NCBI GenBank assembly: GCA_036503775.1
Contig: DASXWH010000070.1
Span: 1 to 41,936, forward strand
Reading direction: 5' to 3'
DNA from: Ohtaekwangia sp036503775
GTDB lineage: Bacteria > Bacteroidota > Bacteroidia > Cytophagales > Cyclobacteriaceae
DNA: 41,936 bases
Shown here piece by piece: positions 1-7,371 of the stretch. Positions within the stretch are counted from its first letter, which is position 1, and each line of letters begins with the position of its first letter. The position numbers and the translations under genes are program-made. The notes under the pieces are model-generated. The model was not told the DNA's origin and made no database searches. It saw only the letters and a list, made by a program, of their open reading frames with translations.

Positions 1-446
1 TAGGAAGCACCTCCCGGGTTCTTTTCTTCACCAGGCTGAAATAAAAATCTCACCGTGCCTTCAAACTGATCTTTCAGCGCATTAAGGATCTTTGCTGTAC
101 CCAGTAACGATGAAGTGTGCACATCATGACCGCACGCATGCATGACACCTTCATTTTTTGATTTATACGGAACGTTGTTTGCCTCCAGGATAGGTAATGC
201 ATCCATGTCGGCACGGAGTGCAATGGTCTTCTTCTCGGGATTCTGGCCTTTGACCTCAGCAACCAGTCCGGTAGTGGCTAATGATTTTGTAGCAATACCG
301 AACGACCGGAGCTGTTCATCCACATACTTTACGGTATTGAACTCCTGATAGGATAGTTCAGGATTGGCGTGCAGATGTCTGCGAAAGGCTACTACATCAT
401 TGCTATACTGCTGCGAAAGAGATTTGATTTTATCGAGAAGACTCAT
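1..446 (-). CDS. M20 family amidohydrolase, N-terminal part (cut by window edge)
   Basis: Minus-strand reading frame starting at the ATG whose complement is 444-446 and open to the window edge (about 148 residues visible). It shows the M20D peptidase/amidohydrolase signatures: RRHLHANPELS near the N-terminus, ALRADMDALPI, the metal-site motif GVMHACGHDVHT and FQPGEEKNPGGA. The family removes acyl or amino-acid groups from N-acyl amino acids and related amides using two metal ions; the substrate here cannot be told. There is no signal peptide (it starts MSLLDKIKSLS), so a cytoplasmic enzyme is expected, unlike the secreted paralogue at 26316-27617. It is divergent from the DUF1080 gene across a 200-bp spacer containing 11-bp tandem repeats. 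Confidence 0.9.
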   Translation of the reverse strand, partial: MSLLDKIKSLSQQYSNDVVAFRRHLHANPELSYQEFNTVKYVDEQLRSFGIATKSLATTGLVAEVKGQNPEKKTIALRADMDALPILEANNVPYKSKNEGVMHACGHDVHTSSLLGTAKILNALKDQFEGTVRFLFQPGEEKNPGGAS

Positions 447-529
447 TTTATTTTTATACTCAGCCCTAAAGGTATTTAAGAAAAGCATGGGTTAAAAGCC
501 GCTTTCTGAAACCGGATTTGATTTTTCGG

Positions 530-563
530 ATTAATTCCGAATTAATTCTGAATTAATCATTGA
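530..563. repeat. 11-bp tandem repeat in divergent intergenic region, possible operator
   Basis: Three consecutive copies of an 11-bp unit: ATTAATTCCGA (530-540), ATTAATTCTGA (541-551) and a degenerate ATTAATCATTGA (552-563). TTAAT cores fall at 531, 542 and 553, exactly 11 bp apart, so on one helix face. The first copy also sits in an imperfect palindrome, TCGGATTAATTCCGA. It lies between the divergent M20 and DUF1080 genes. Binding by a regulator is inference. Confidence 0.5.
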
Positions 564-646
564 GACTTCGCTTTCATTCAAATAATATTTTTTGTGATTG
601 ATGAGAGATCACGTGATATTAGGCGCCTGAAAAAATCATTAACCAG

Positions 647-2557
647 ATGAACCCCAGAAAAAAAATTCTTCTGACTTTCATGGTATTGCTGAGTGCATGT
701 GCATATGCACAGGAGACTCCCCTGAAAGTCATTTCTCTTGATGACCTTTCGTTCTTTAAGCCCCAGACCGGAAACTGGCAGATTGTGGGTGATGTAACCA
801 TGAATCCGGGAATAGACATTCATCAGCAAGTCATTAAAGCACCTGCCGGGGCGGATAAGAAAAACAAAAAGTCGAAAACAGTTCCGGTTGCCGAACCACT
901 GAAAGCCGTGACATTTGTTGCGGGCAAAGGAATTCTGCTGAACATAAATGATGAAGTGAAAAAAGATCACATCATCACCACCTTTGAACACGGTGACATT
1001 GAACTTGAGCTGGAGGTGATGCTGCCGAAAGGATCTAACTCCGGAATTTATCTTCAGGGTCGTTATGAAGTTCAGCTGCTTGACAGCTGGGGTGTAAAGA
1101 ATCCGAAGTACTCCGATATCGGAGGTATCTACCGGAACTGGGAGACAGATCCAGCGAAGATCTATATGGGGAAGGCACCGCTCAGTAATCCGGCAAAGGC
1201 GCCCGGTCTTTGGCAGACATTGAAGATCTCATTTCAGGCTCCCCGGTTTGATGCAGCCGGAAAGAAAATAGCTAACGCCAGGTTTGAGTATGTCGAATTG
1301 AATGGTGTACGCATTCACGATAATGTTGAAGTGCCATTACCTACGGGTGGTCCGGTTGAAAACAATGAAAAACCAACGGGCCCAATTATGATACAAGGGG
1401 ATCACGGACCGGTTGCTATCCGGAATTTCCGGTACAGACTGATGGAAGAAAGCAAGGTGACAGCCAGTGAGATCACCTATAAAACGTATTCAGGAGAATT
1501 TCAGGATGTGTCGTCACTATCGACCTTAAAACCTGTAAAGACAGGAACAACACCTCAGCTTACTGCTGAAATTATTGATGATGAAAACAATTATGGTGTG
1601 GTGTATTCGGGCAGCATAACAATTCCCGTTGACGACACCTATCAATTCGTTCTTGCAACAACAGGTGGCACTGTTATGAAACTTAACGGTGAGACGATAA
1701 TCGACCTGCAGCGTGGTGACGTATGGCGTACACATAAGGTTTCCAGAAAACTCAGTGCAGGAACATATCCTTTTGAGATTCTGAATTTTAAAACCGCTTC
1801 ATGGATGCCTCCGCGACTTCGCTTGGCCGTAAGCACACCTTCTACCTATCCGAAAGAACTTCAGGCATTTAATTCGTATCCACCGAGTGACAACCCAACA
1901 TCACCCATACTGATCGGTGTTGGCAATGAGCCCAGATTGCTGCGTGCCTTTGTAGATTTTAAAGGTGACCGTAACCAACGGTTGACTCACAGCATTGGAG
2001 TGGGTGACCCCAGCGGAACACACTATGTGTATGATATGGAAACCGGAAACCTGGCCTGTGTATGGCGCGGCCAGTTTGTAGATGCTACCCCCATGTGGCA
2101 TGATCGGGGTGATGGTTCATTCAAACCCAGGGGAGCAGCACAGTTTACGTTTATGAATCAACCACTGGCTTTTCTGTCCAGCCCAATTCAAGCGTTCCCT
2201 GCCATGAGCAAGGAAAGCGAATTCCGTACGAAGGGTTATGCCATTGAAGAATCAACCGGGAGACCTGTATTTAAATATGTGTATCAGGGGCTCGAAGTGG
2301 AAGACAAGATTTATCCGGATGATCAGGACAGATCGATCACGCATGAGGTTGTGATCAAAAACCGCGGTACGAAAACCGGATTATACTATAAGCTGGCTGA
2401 GGGCTCATCTATTATTACCCTGCCGGATGGCTCATATGCCATAGATAAGCAGTTCTACATCAAATCCGGTACACCTGCTACAGTGCGTGAAGTAAACGGT
2501 AAGAAGGAACTGGTAGTAGTGGTAGAAAGTAATGTGAAGTACACAATCATTTGGTAA
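647..2557 (+). CDS. Secreted DUF1080 (3-keto-glycoside hydrolase-type) + PA14-like protein
   Basis: A 636-residue exported protein. Residues 1-22 are a signal peptide; Cys18 in LLSAC could be a lipobox, or cleavage could follow AYA. Residues about 30-265 match the DUF1080 / 3-keto-disaccharide hydrolase fold, with the typical stretches SNSGIYLQGRYEVQLLDSWG, the LWQTLKISFQAPRFD strand and GPIMIQGDHGPVAIRNFRYR. Residues about 275-395 look like a PA14 carbohydrate-binding domain (YSGSITIPVDDTYQFVL, KLNGETIIDL, LSAGTYPFEI). The remaining 240 residues are of a kind usually seen with DUF1080 and heme-propeller proteins. The next gene begins 8 bp after its stop, so they are probably co-transcribed. 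A role in glycoside or keto-sugar breakdown at the cell surface is family-based inference; the catalytic function of this copy is unproven. Confidence 0.85.
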   Translation: MNPRKKILLTFMVLLSACAYAQETPLKVISLDDLSFFKPQTGNWQIVGDVTMNPGIDIHQQVIKAPAGADKKNKKSKTVPVAEPLKAVTFVAGKGILLNINDEVKKDHIITTFEHGDIELELEVMLPKGSNSGIYLQGRYEVQLLDSWGVKNPKYSDIGGIYRNWETDPAKIYMGKAPLSNPAKAPGLWQTLKISFQAPRFDAAGKKIANARFEYVELNGVRIHDNVEVPLPTGGPVENNEKPTGPIMIQGDHGPVAIRNFRYRLMEESKVTASEITYKTYSGEFQDVSSLSTLKPVKTGTTPQLTAEIIDDENNYGVVYSGSITIPVDDTYQFVLATTGGTVMKLNGETIIDLQRGDVWRTHKVSRKLSAGTYPFEILNFKTASWMPPRLRLAVSTPSTYPKELQAFNSYPPSDNPTSPILIGVGNEPRLLRAFVDFKGDRNQRLTHSIGVGDPSGTHYVYDMETGNLACVWRGQFVDATPMWHDRGDGSFKPRGAAQFTFMNQPLAFLSSPIQAFPAMSKESEFRTKGYAIEESTGRPVFKYVYQGLEVEDKIYPDDQDRSITHEVVIKNRGTKTGLYYKLAEGSSIITLPDGSYAIDKQFYIKSGTPATVREVNGKKELVVVVESNVKYTIIW

Positions 2558-2565
2558 TTGAAGCA

Positions 2566-4494
2566 ATGGTTATGAACAAGAGGATAAAGAATTTTATAGC
2601 TGTAGTAGTATTCCAGTCGATCTTCTCCCTGGCGGTTGCACAGGGTGTAACGGAAGATGACTATTACCGGATCGTCACCATCCCGGCACCAGAAAATGTT
2701 TTGCTTGAGGTGGGTGGTGTAGCGACTTTGCCGGATGGACGGATTGCCTTATGCACACGCAGGGGCGATGTATGGGTTATTGAGAATCCGGGTAATGAAA
2801 ACAATCATACGCCAACATATACATTGTTTGCCTCTGGTTTACATGAGCCGCTTGGCCTTGCTTATAAAGACGGCTCGTTGTATGCAGCGCAACGCGGAGA
2901 GCTTACAAAACTTTCAGATACCAATGGTGACGGCAAGGCCGATGTATATGAAACGGTTTATGCCTGGCCCATCTCGGGGCACTATCATGAATATTCATTC
3001 GGGCCGAAGATTGATCCTGCCGGTAATTTCTTTGTCTCCGGTAACGTAGCATTCGGGGATGAAGAATGGTGGCGCGGTGAAAGTAAACGCCCTATGCGCG
3101 GTTGGGTAATGAAGATACATCCGGATGGAACGCTTGAACCCTGGGCCACCGGTATGCGCTCACCCTGCGGACTCGGTATGATCGATGGCGAATTATTTTA
3201 CGATGATAACCAGGGCGACTGGATGGGATCAGGTGGAATATGGCACGTAAAGAAAGGAAGTTTCACCGGGCATCCGGCCGGTTTGAAATGGACAGGTGTA
3301 CCGAACTCTCCGGTAAAACTTACAGAAGAACAATTCCTGGCTAAGATCGATGAGCGCAAAGTGAAGAAGAACGGACAATACGTTAAGCCGGAAAACATCG
3401 TAGATGAAAAACCAAACTTCCTTTATACCATGAAGAAAGAGTTCCCGGAACTCACGCTGCCATCCGTATGGTTGCCACACGGTATTTTAGGAATCTCAAA
3501 TTCAGAGATTATACGTGATGAAACAGCCGGAAAGTTTGGCCCGTTTGTCGGACAAATTTTTGTAGGCGATCAGGGACAAAGCAAGATCATGCGTGTGGTG
3601 ATGGAGGAGGTAAAAGGTGAACTGCAGGGTGTAGCCTTTGATTTCAAATCAGGCTTTCAATCCGGAGTGCTGCGTATGAACTGGGGTCACGATGGAAGTT
3701 TGTTTGTAGGCGAAACCAACCGTGGCTGGGGATCTGCCGGAACAACCAATTCCGGTTTACAAATGCTGAAGTGGACAGGCAAGGTGCCGATGGAAATGAA
3801 AACGGTTCGTGCGATGCCTGATGGTTTTGAAATTGAATTCACACGCCCGGTGGAAAAAAGTAAAGCAGAAGACCTGGCTTCGTATGCGGGCAGAAGTTTT
3901 ATCTACAAATATCACCCGGTGTATGGAAGTCCAACCGTGAATGAAGAGAAACTTAACTTCAAAGGGGTAAAGGTTTCGGCTGACGGAATGAAAGTACGGA
4001 TAGTGATCGATAATCTTCGTCAATATTATTTACATGAGATCAGTCTGCCGGGAATACGGTCAACTGATGGATCGTCTGTTTTACATCCAACCGCCTATTA
4101 CACGTTGAATAATATCCCGGATGGTGTGAAACTTCTGCCTTCGGAGTTAAGTACAAAACGTTCTGTATCGGCAATAAAAGCAACTCCCGTTAAAACGACA
4201 GCTACAAAATCAAAAGCACCAACGTATGCAGAAATTGAACCGCTGCTGGTGAAGAATACCTGTACGGCCTGCCACAATGTAAGCAAGCGCCAGGTCGGGC
4301 CTGCATTTACGGATATCGCTAAACGGAAGTATGCCAACGAACGGATCGTTCAACTCATCTACAATCCTGAGCCAAAGAACTGGCCGGAGCATGAAACACC
4401 CATGGCACCTATGCCACAGGTTCCGCGGGGCGAAGCGTTAAAGATCGCAGCGTGGATTAATTCACTGAACAAGGAAGCAGCTCCTAATCCGTGA
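2566..4494 (+). CDS. Secreted beta-propeller protein with C-terminal cytochrome c domain
   Basis: About 642 residues. Reading is open back to a TTG at 2551 inside the preceding gene, but ATG 2566 or ATG 2572 (MNKRIKNF...) gives a normal signal peptide ending SLAVAQ. Residues about 40-400 form a PQQ-dehydrogenase-like/PVC-type propeller with repeated strands such as VATLPDGRIALCTRRGDVWV and FGPKIDPAGNFFVSGNV. The C-terminal about 85 residues are a class I cytochrome c: CTACH (about 566-570) binds heme and METPMAP-type methionines (MAPMPQ, about 612) can supply the axial ligand. It is likely a periplasmic or surface oxidoreductase that passes electrons to the respiratory chain. Together with the upstream DUF1080 protein it suggests oxidative processing of carbohydrates; in some bacteria these modules are fused. 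The substrate is unknown. Confidence 0.85.
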   Translation: MVMNKRIKNFIAVVVFQSIFSLAVAQGVTEDDYYRIVTIPAPENVLLEVGGVATLPDGRIALCTRRGDVWVIENPGNENNHTPTYTLFASGLHEPLGLAYKDGSLYAAQRGELTKLSDTNGDGKADVYETVYAWPISGHYHEYSFGPKIDPAGNFFVSGNVAFGDEEWWRGESKRPMRGWVMKIHPDGTLEPWATGMRSPCGLGMIDGELFYDDNQGDWMGSGGIWHVKKGSFTGHPAGLKWTGVPNSPVKLTEEQFLAKIDERKVKKNGQYVKPENIVDEKPNFLYTMKKEFPELTLPSVWLPHGILGISNSEIIRDETAGKFGPFVGQIFVGDQGQSKIMRVVMEEVKGELQGVAFDFKSGFQSGVLRMNWGHDGSLFVGETNRGWGSAGTTNSGLQMLKWTGKVPMEMKTVRAMPDGFEIEFTRPVEKSKAEDLASYAGRSFIYKYHPVYGSPTVNEEKLNFKGVKVSADGMKVRIVIDNLRQYYLHEISLPGIRSTDGSSVLHPTAYYTLNNIPDGVKLLPSELSTKRSVSAIKATPVKTTATKSKAPTYAEIEPLLVKNTCTACHNVSKRQVGPAFTDIAKRKYANERIVQLIYNPEPKNWPEHETPMAPMPQVPRGEALKIAAWINSLNKEAAPNP

Positions 4495-4567
4495 GTGATG
4501 TTATCGTTATCCATTAATCGTTCTTGTAAAATACAATCCTGTCAAAGGTCACGATTAACGGATAACG

Positions 4568-4587
4568 CCTGCCTGTCGGCAGACAGG
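4568..4587. repeat. GC-rich inverted repeat in intergenic spacer
   Basis: CCTGTC (4572-4577), loop GGCA, GACAGG (4582-4587), preceded by CCTG; it is flanked by two GATTAACG words. It stands out by GC content between the propeller gene and batD. It lacks a T-tract, so it is not a standard terminator; it may be a copy of a short dispersed palindrome. Confidence 0.5.
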
Positions 4588-4622
4588 ATTAACGCGGTAT
4601 TTCCCCTCACGTCAAATTTCCC

Positions 4623-4630
4623 TATTTTTG
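4623..4630 (+). promoter_or_regulatory. Bacteroidota -7 box upstream of batD
   Basis: TATTTTTG matches TAnnTTTG exactly. No TTG is present at the usual -33 distance. A transcript starting just after it would begin about 27 nt before ATG 4661 and leave almost no leader for the upstream GTG 4640, which supports ATG 4661 as the start. Confidence 0.4.
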
Positions 4631-4660
4631 TAAAGATTAGTGCCGGAGTTGAATCAGCGT

Positions 4661-6109
4661 ATGCGAAGTTTATTTTCATTTAATCTGTTTTCGGTTTTAG
4701 TATGTATAGGCCTGGGCTTTTCTGCTCAGGCGCAGAATGTACAGATCACGCTTGGTCCTGATGAGATCGGAGAAAATCAGGGATGGACGATTACGGTTAC
4801 CGTTCATAACGAAAGACTGAAGAGTTACGACAACTTCCCCGATATCGAAGGCTTTCGCAAGCGGGGTACGTCCAATCAGTCGATGACCAGCATGATGAAT
4901 GGACAGGTATCTTCTTCACAAAGTGTGATCATGAACTATGCTTCGGTAAGACAGGGGCTTATCAACGTTCCTTCATTCACCATGAAAGTGAATGACAAAC
5001 CCATCACCGTAAACGGTAAGAAAGTCAAAGTAGGTCCACCGGTACAGCAACGCGATCCCTTCAAAAGTTTCTTCGACAAGCCTGATGACTTTTTCGGTCG
5101 CGGTGAAACTGAATACGTGGATATCAAAGACGATGCATTTGTTGCCTTGACAACCAGTAAGGATGAAGTATATGTAGGTGAGGGATTCACCACTACCATT
5201 TCCTTTTTTGTTTCCGATGATAATCAGGCACAGCTTACTTTTTATAAAGTAGCGAATCAGCTGGCAGAGATTTTAAAGAAAGTAAAACCTGCTGACTGCT
5301 GGGAAGAAGACTTTCAAATTGAAAACATCGAGGGAGAGAGTGTGATGTTGAATGGCAAGCGCTATAATCAGTATAAGATATACCAGTCCACACTTTACCC
5401 ACTTAATGCCGAGCCTGTCGTTTTTCCGGCTTTCGATCTGCAAATGATCAAGTATAAAGTGGCGAAAAACCCTTCTGCTTTTGGGCCTAACCGGAAAGAA
5501 GATTTTAAAACGTTTACCAGCAAACCTAAAACAGTCCGGGTAAAAGAACTTCCTCCACATCCCCTGCGGGATGTGGTAGCGGTAGGAGATTATCACCTCG
5601 ATGAACACATGCGTACTACTAACCTGGAAACCGGGATCAGTACCGGATATGAATTCAATGTGTATGGTGAAGGGAATATTTCAGCCATTGAAAAACCGAT
5701 CATGAAGTCAAACAACAACTTTGAGTTTTATGAACCCAACGTAAGGCAGAACATTAACCGCGAACAAAACCGGGTTACCGGAACAAAATCATTTGGATAT
5801 TTTCTCATACCGAAGGAGCCCGGTCAGTTTAATATGGGTGATTATTTTCAATGGGTATTTTTCAATCCCAAACAAAAAAGATACGACACCCTTCGCTCAC
5901 AACTTAGCGTAAACGTAAAGGGTGAAAGCCGGAAAAATGAAGTCATTCAATCCAGTGACATGGGGAATTTTTACGATCAGATAACCACAACGGATAATCA
6001 GCTTCAGATGATGTCTGATACCCGATGGCAGCGTTGGGCTTTCAATGGGTTTATCATCGTGATTCTGGGCTTGTCTGTATTCTTTCTGTTCAGAAAATCA
6101 CATGCTTAA
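4661..6109 (+). CDS. batD: BatD family protein
   Basis: 482 residues from ATG 4661 (the frame is open to a GTG at 4640, but the ATG gives a clean signal peptide, MRSLFSFNLF...SAQAQ). It matches the BatD / aerotolerance family: an N-terminal Ig-like beta domain with PDIEGFRKRGTSNQSM and the NDKPITVNGKKVKV strands, a large periplasmic region, and one C-terminal transmembrane helix (NGFIIVILGLSVFFLF) with a short basic tail. BatD normally works with BatA/BatB von Willebrand-type membrane proteins and MoxR ATPase in the periplasm, linked to oxygen or envelope stress. None of those partners is beside it here, so this is a stand-alone copy; BatD2-like paralogues are common in Bacteroidota. Confidence 0.85.
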   Translation: MRSLFSFNLFSVLVCIGLGFSAQAQNVQITLGPDEIGENQGWTITVTVHNERLKSYDNFPDIEGFRKRGTSNQSMTSMMNGQVSSSQSVIMNYASVRQGLINVPSFTMKVNDKPITVNGKKVKVGPPVQQRDPFKSFFDKPDDFFGRGETEYVDIKDDAFVALTTSKDEVYVGEGFTTTISFFVSDDNQAQLTFYKVANQLAEILKKVKPADCWEEDFQIENIEGESVMLNGKRYNQYKIYQSTLYPLNAEPVVFPAFDLQMIKYKVAKNPSAFGPNRKEDFKTFTSKPKTVRVKELPPHPLRDVVAVGDYHLDEHMRTTNLETGISTGYEFNVYGEGNISAIEKPIMKSNNNFEFYEPNVRQNINREQNRVTGTKSFGYFLIPKEPGQFNMGDYFQWVFFNPKQKRYDTLRSQLSVNVKGESRKNEVIQSSDMGNFYDQITTTDNQLQMMSDTRWQRWAFNGFIIVILGLSVFFLFRKSHA

Positions 6110-6122
6110 ATAATGTTTGGGT

Positions 6123-6164
6123 CTAAAGTTCAGATGTCAGCCTTAAACTTTAAACTTTAAACAT
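6123..6164. repeat. TTTAAAC-rich repeat between batD and aroC
   Basis: The segment contains back-to-back copies of the heptamer ACTTTAA, and the 12-mer AACTTTAAACAT (6153-6164), which also occurs in both arms of the inverted repeat at 30741-30798. TAAAGTT (6124-6130) can pair with AACTTTA (6146-6152). It fills most of the 70-bp spacer before aroC. Confidence 0.5.
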
Positions 6165-6179
6165 TAACTTCGGCCCCGC

Positions 6180-7253
6180 ATGAGCAACTCATACGGAACA
6201 CTTTTTAAGATTGCCACCTTCGGAGAATCCCATGGCCCTGCCATTGGCGTTATTCTGGAAGGTTGTCCTGCCGGCCTTGAAATTGATGAGGCCTTCATTC
6301 AGGAAGAACTGGATCGCAGAAAACCAGGTCAATCTAAAATTACTACGCAGCGGAAAGAAGATGATCTTTTCAAGATACTCAGCGGAGTTTTTGAAGGAAA
6401 ATCTACAGGCACACCGATCGCCATTGTAATCGAGAATCAGGATCAACGCAGCAAAGATTATAGTCACATCGCTGAAACGTTCAGGCCATCGCATGCTGAT
6501 TACACCTATGAGGCAAAGTATGGTAACCGTGATTACCGTGGTGGCGGAAGAAGTTCAGCTCGTGAAACGGCAGCCCGCGTGGCAGCCGGTGCAATCGCTA
6601 AGCTTCTGTTAAAAAAACATGGCGTGGAAGTTCAGGCTTTTGTTTCACAGGTAGGTGAAATACAGGCTCCACATTATAGTAATCTTGATTTGACGAAGAC
6701 CGAGGACAACATCGTTCGTTGCCCCGATGTTGATACAGCCGAAAAAATGATTGCATTGATCGATCAGGTCCGGTTAGACCGTGATACCATAGGCGGTATT
6801 GTTACCTGTGTGATTAAAAATACACCCGTGGGTTTGGGTGAGCCCGTGTTTGATAAGCTTCATGCCGAGCTGGGTAAGGCCATGTTAAGTATCAATGCCG
6901 TTAAAGGTTTTGAATATGGCAGTGGCTTCGAAGGTGTAACGCTTCGTGGTTCTCAGCACAACGATGAGTTCTACACGGAAGATGGTAAGATCCGGACGAA
7001 GACAAACTTTTCGGGCGGTATACAGGGTGGTATTTCCAACGGTGAGGATATTTATTTCAATGTTGCATTCAAGCCCGTAGCCACCATTATGCAGGATCAG
7101 GCCAGTGTTGATAAACACGGTAATGAGGCAACGGTAAGTGGAAAAGGAAGGCATGATCCGTGTGTTGTCCCCAGAGCTGTACCCATCGTTGAGGCTATGG
7201 CTGCATTGGTACTGGCTGATTTTCTGCTCCGGGCAAGGGCATCAAAACTGTAA
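6180..7253 (+). CDS. aroC: Chorismate synthase
   Basis: 357 residues, full family length. It catalyses the last step of the shikimate pathway, the FMNH2-dependent conversion of 5-enolpyruvylshikimate-3-phosphate to chorismate in the cytoplasm. The signatures are all present: GESHGPAIGVILEGCPAG near residue 16, the signature GNRDYRGGGRSSARETAARV at about 118, and the C-terminal RHDPCVVPRAVPIVEAM. ATG 6180 is the natural start, as it gives the conserved NSYGTLFKIATFGESHG N-terminus. No other shikimate gene is adjacent. Confidence 0.98.
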   Translation: MSNSYGTLFKIATFGESHGPAIGVILEGCPAGLEIDEAFIQEELDRRKPGQSKITTQRKEDDLFKILSGVFEGKSTGTPIAIVIENQDQRSKDYSHIAETFRPSHADYTYEAKYGNRDYRGGGRSSARETAARVAAGAIAKLLLKKHGVEVQAFVSQVGEIQAPHYSNLDLTKTEDNIVRCPDVDTAEKMIALIDQVRLDRDTIGGIVTCVIKNTPVGLGEPVFDKLHAELGKAMLSINAVKGFEYGSGFEGVTLRGSQHNDEFYTEDGKIRTKTNFSGGIQGGISNGEDIYFNVAFKPVATIMQDQASVDKHGNEATVSGKGRHDPCVVPRAVPIVEAMAALVLADFLLRARASKL

Positions 7254-7303
7254 TCTATCGTTTAGTACTGCGATAAGCCGACCCATGCCTTAACATTATT
7301 GGG

Positions 7304-7331
7304 TTGGTTTGAAATTTGTCAACTATTTTTG
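7304..7331 (+). promoter_or_regulatory. Bacteroidota-type promoter (TTG-N17-TATTTTTG)
   Basis: -33 element TTG at 7304-7306, a 17-bp spacer, and -7 element TATTTTTG at 7324-7331. This is the best two-part promoter match in the window. It predicts transcription start near 7335, downstream of the first possible start codon of the frame (TTG 7309), which fixes the AsmA start at TTG 7372. Confidence 0.55.
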
Positions 7332-7338
7332 CGGAGGC

Positions 7339-7366
7339 AATGGGAAGTACTCTTCCCGTTATTTTT
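7339..7366 (+). promoter_or_regulatory. Leader hairpin plus U-tract (attenuator-like) before AsmA gene
   Basis: AATGGGAAG (7339-7347) pairs with CTTCCCGTT (7352-7360) across loop TACT (one G-U pair), followed by ATTTTTT. It looks like an intrinsic terminator placed inside the predicted 5' leader. A nine-codon ORF (ATG 7340 to TAA 7369, preceded by GGAGG at 7333-7337) runs through the same hairpin. Confidence 0.4.
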
Positions 7367-7371
7367 TAACC

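Noticed and set aside
2551..2565. TTG start for the propeller protein overlapping the previous gene
   Set aside because: ATG 2566 or 2572 gives a proper signal peptide, while the TTG adds five unrelated residues.
7309..7371. N-terminal extension of the AsmA protein from TTG 7309
   Set aside because: The promoter -7 box lies within it, and the extension is not hydrophobic or family-like; TTG 7372 gives the expected N-terminus.
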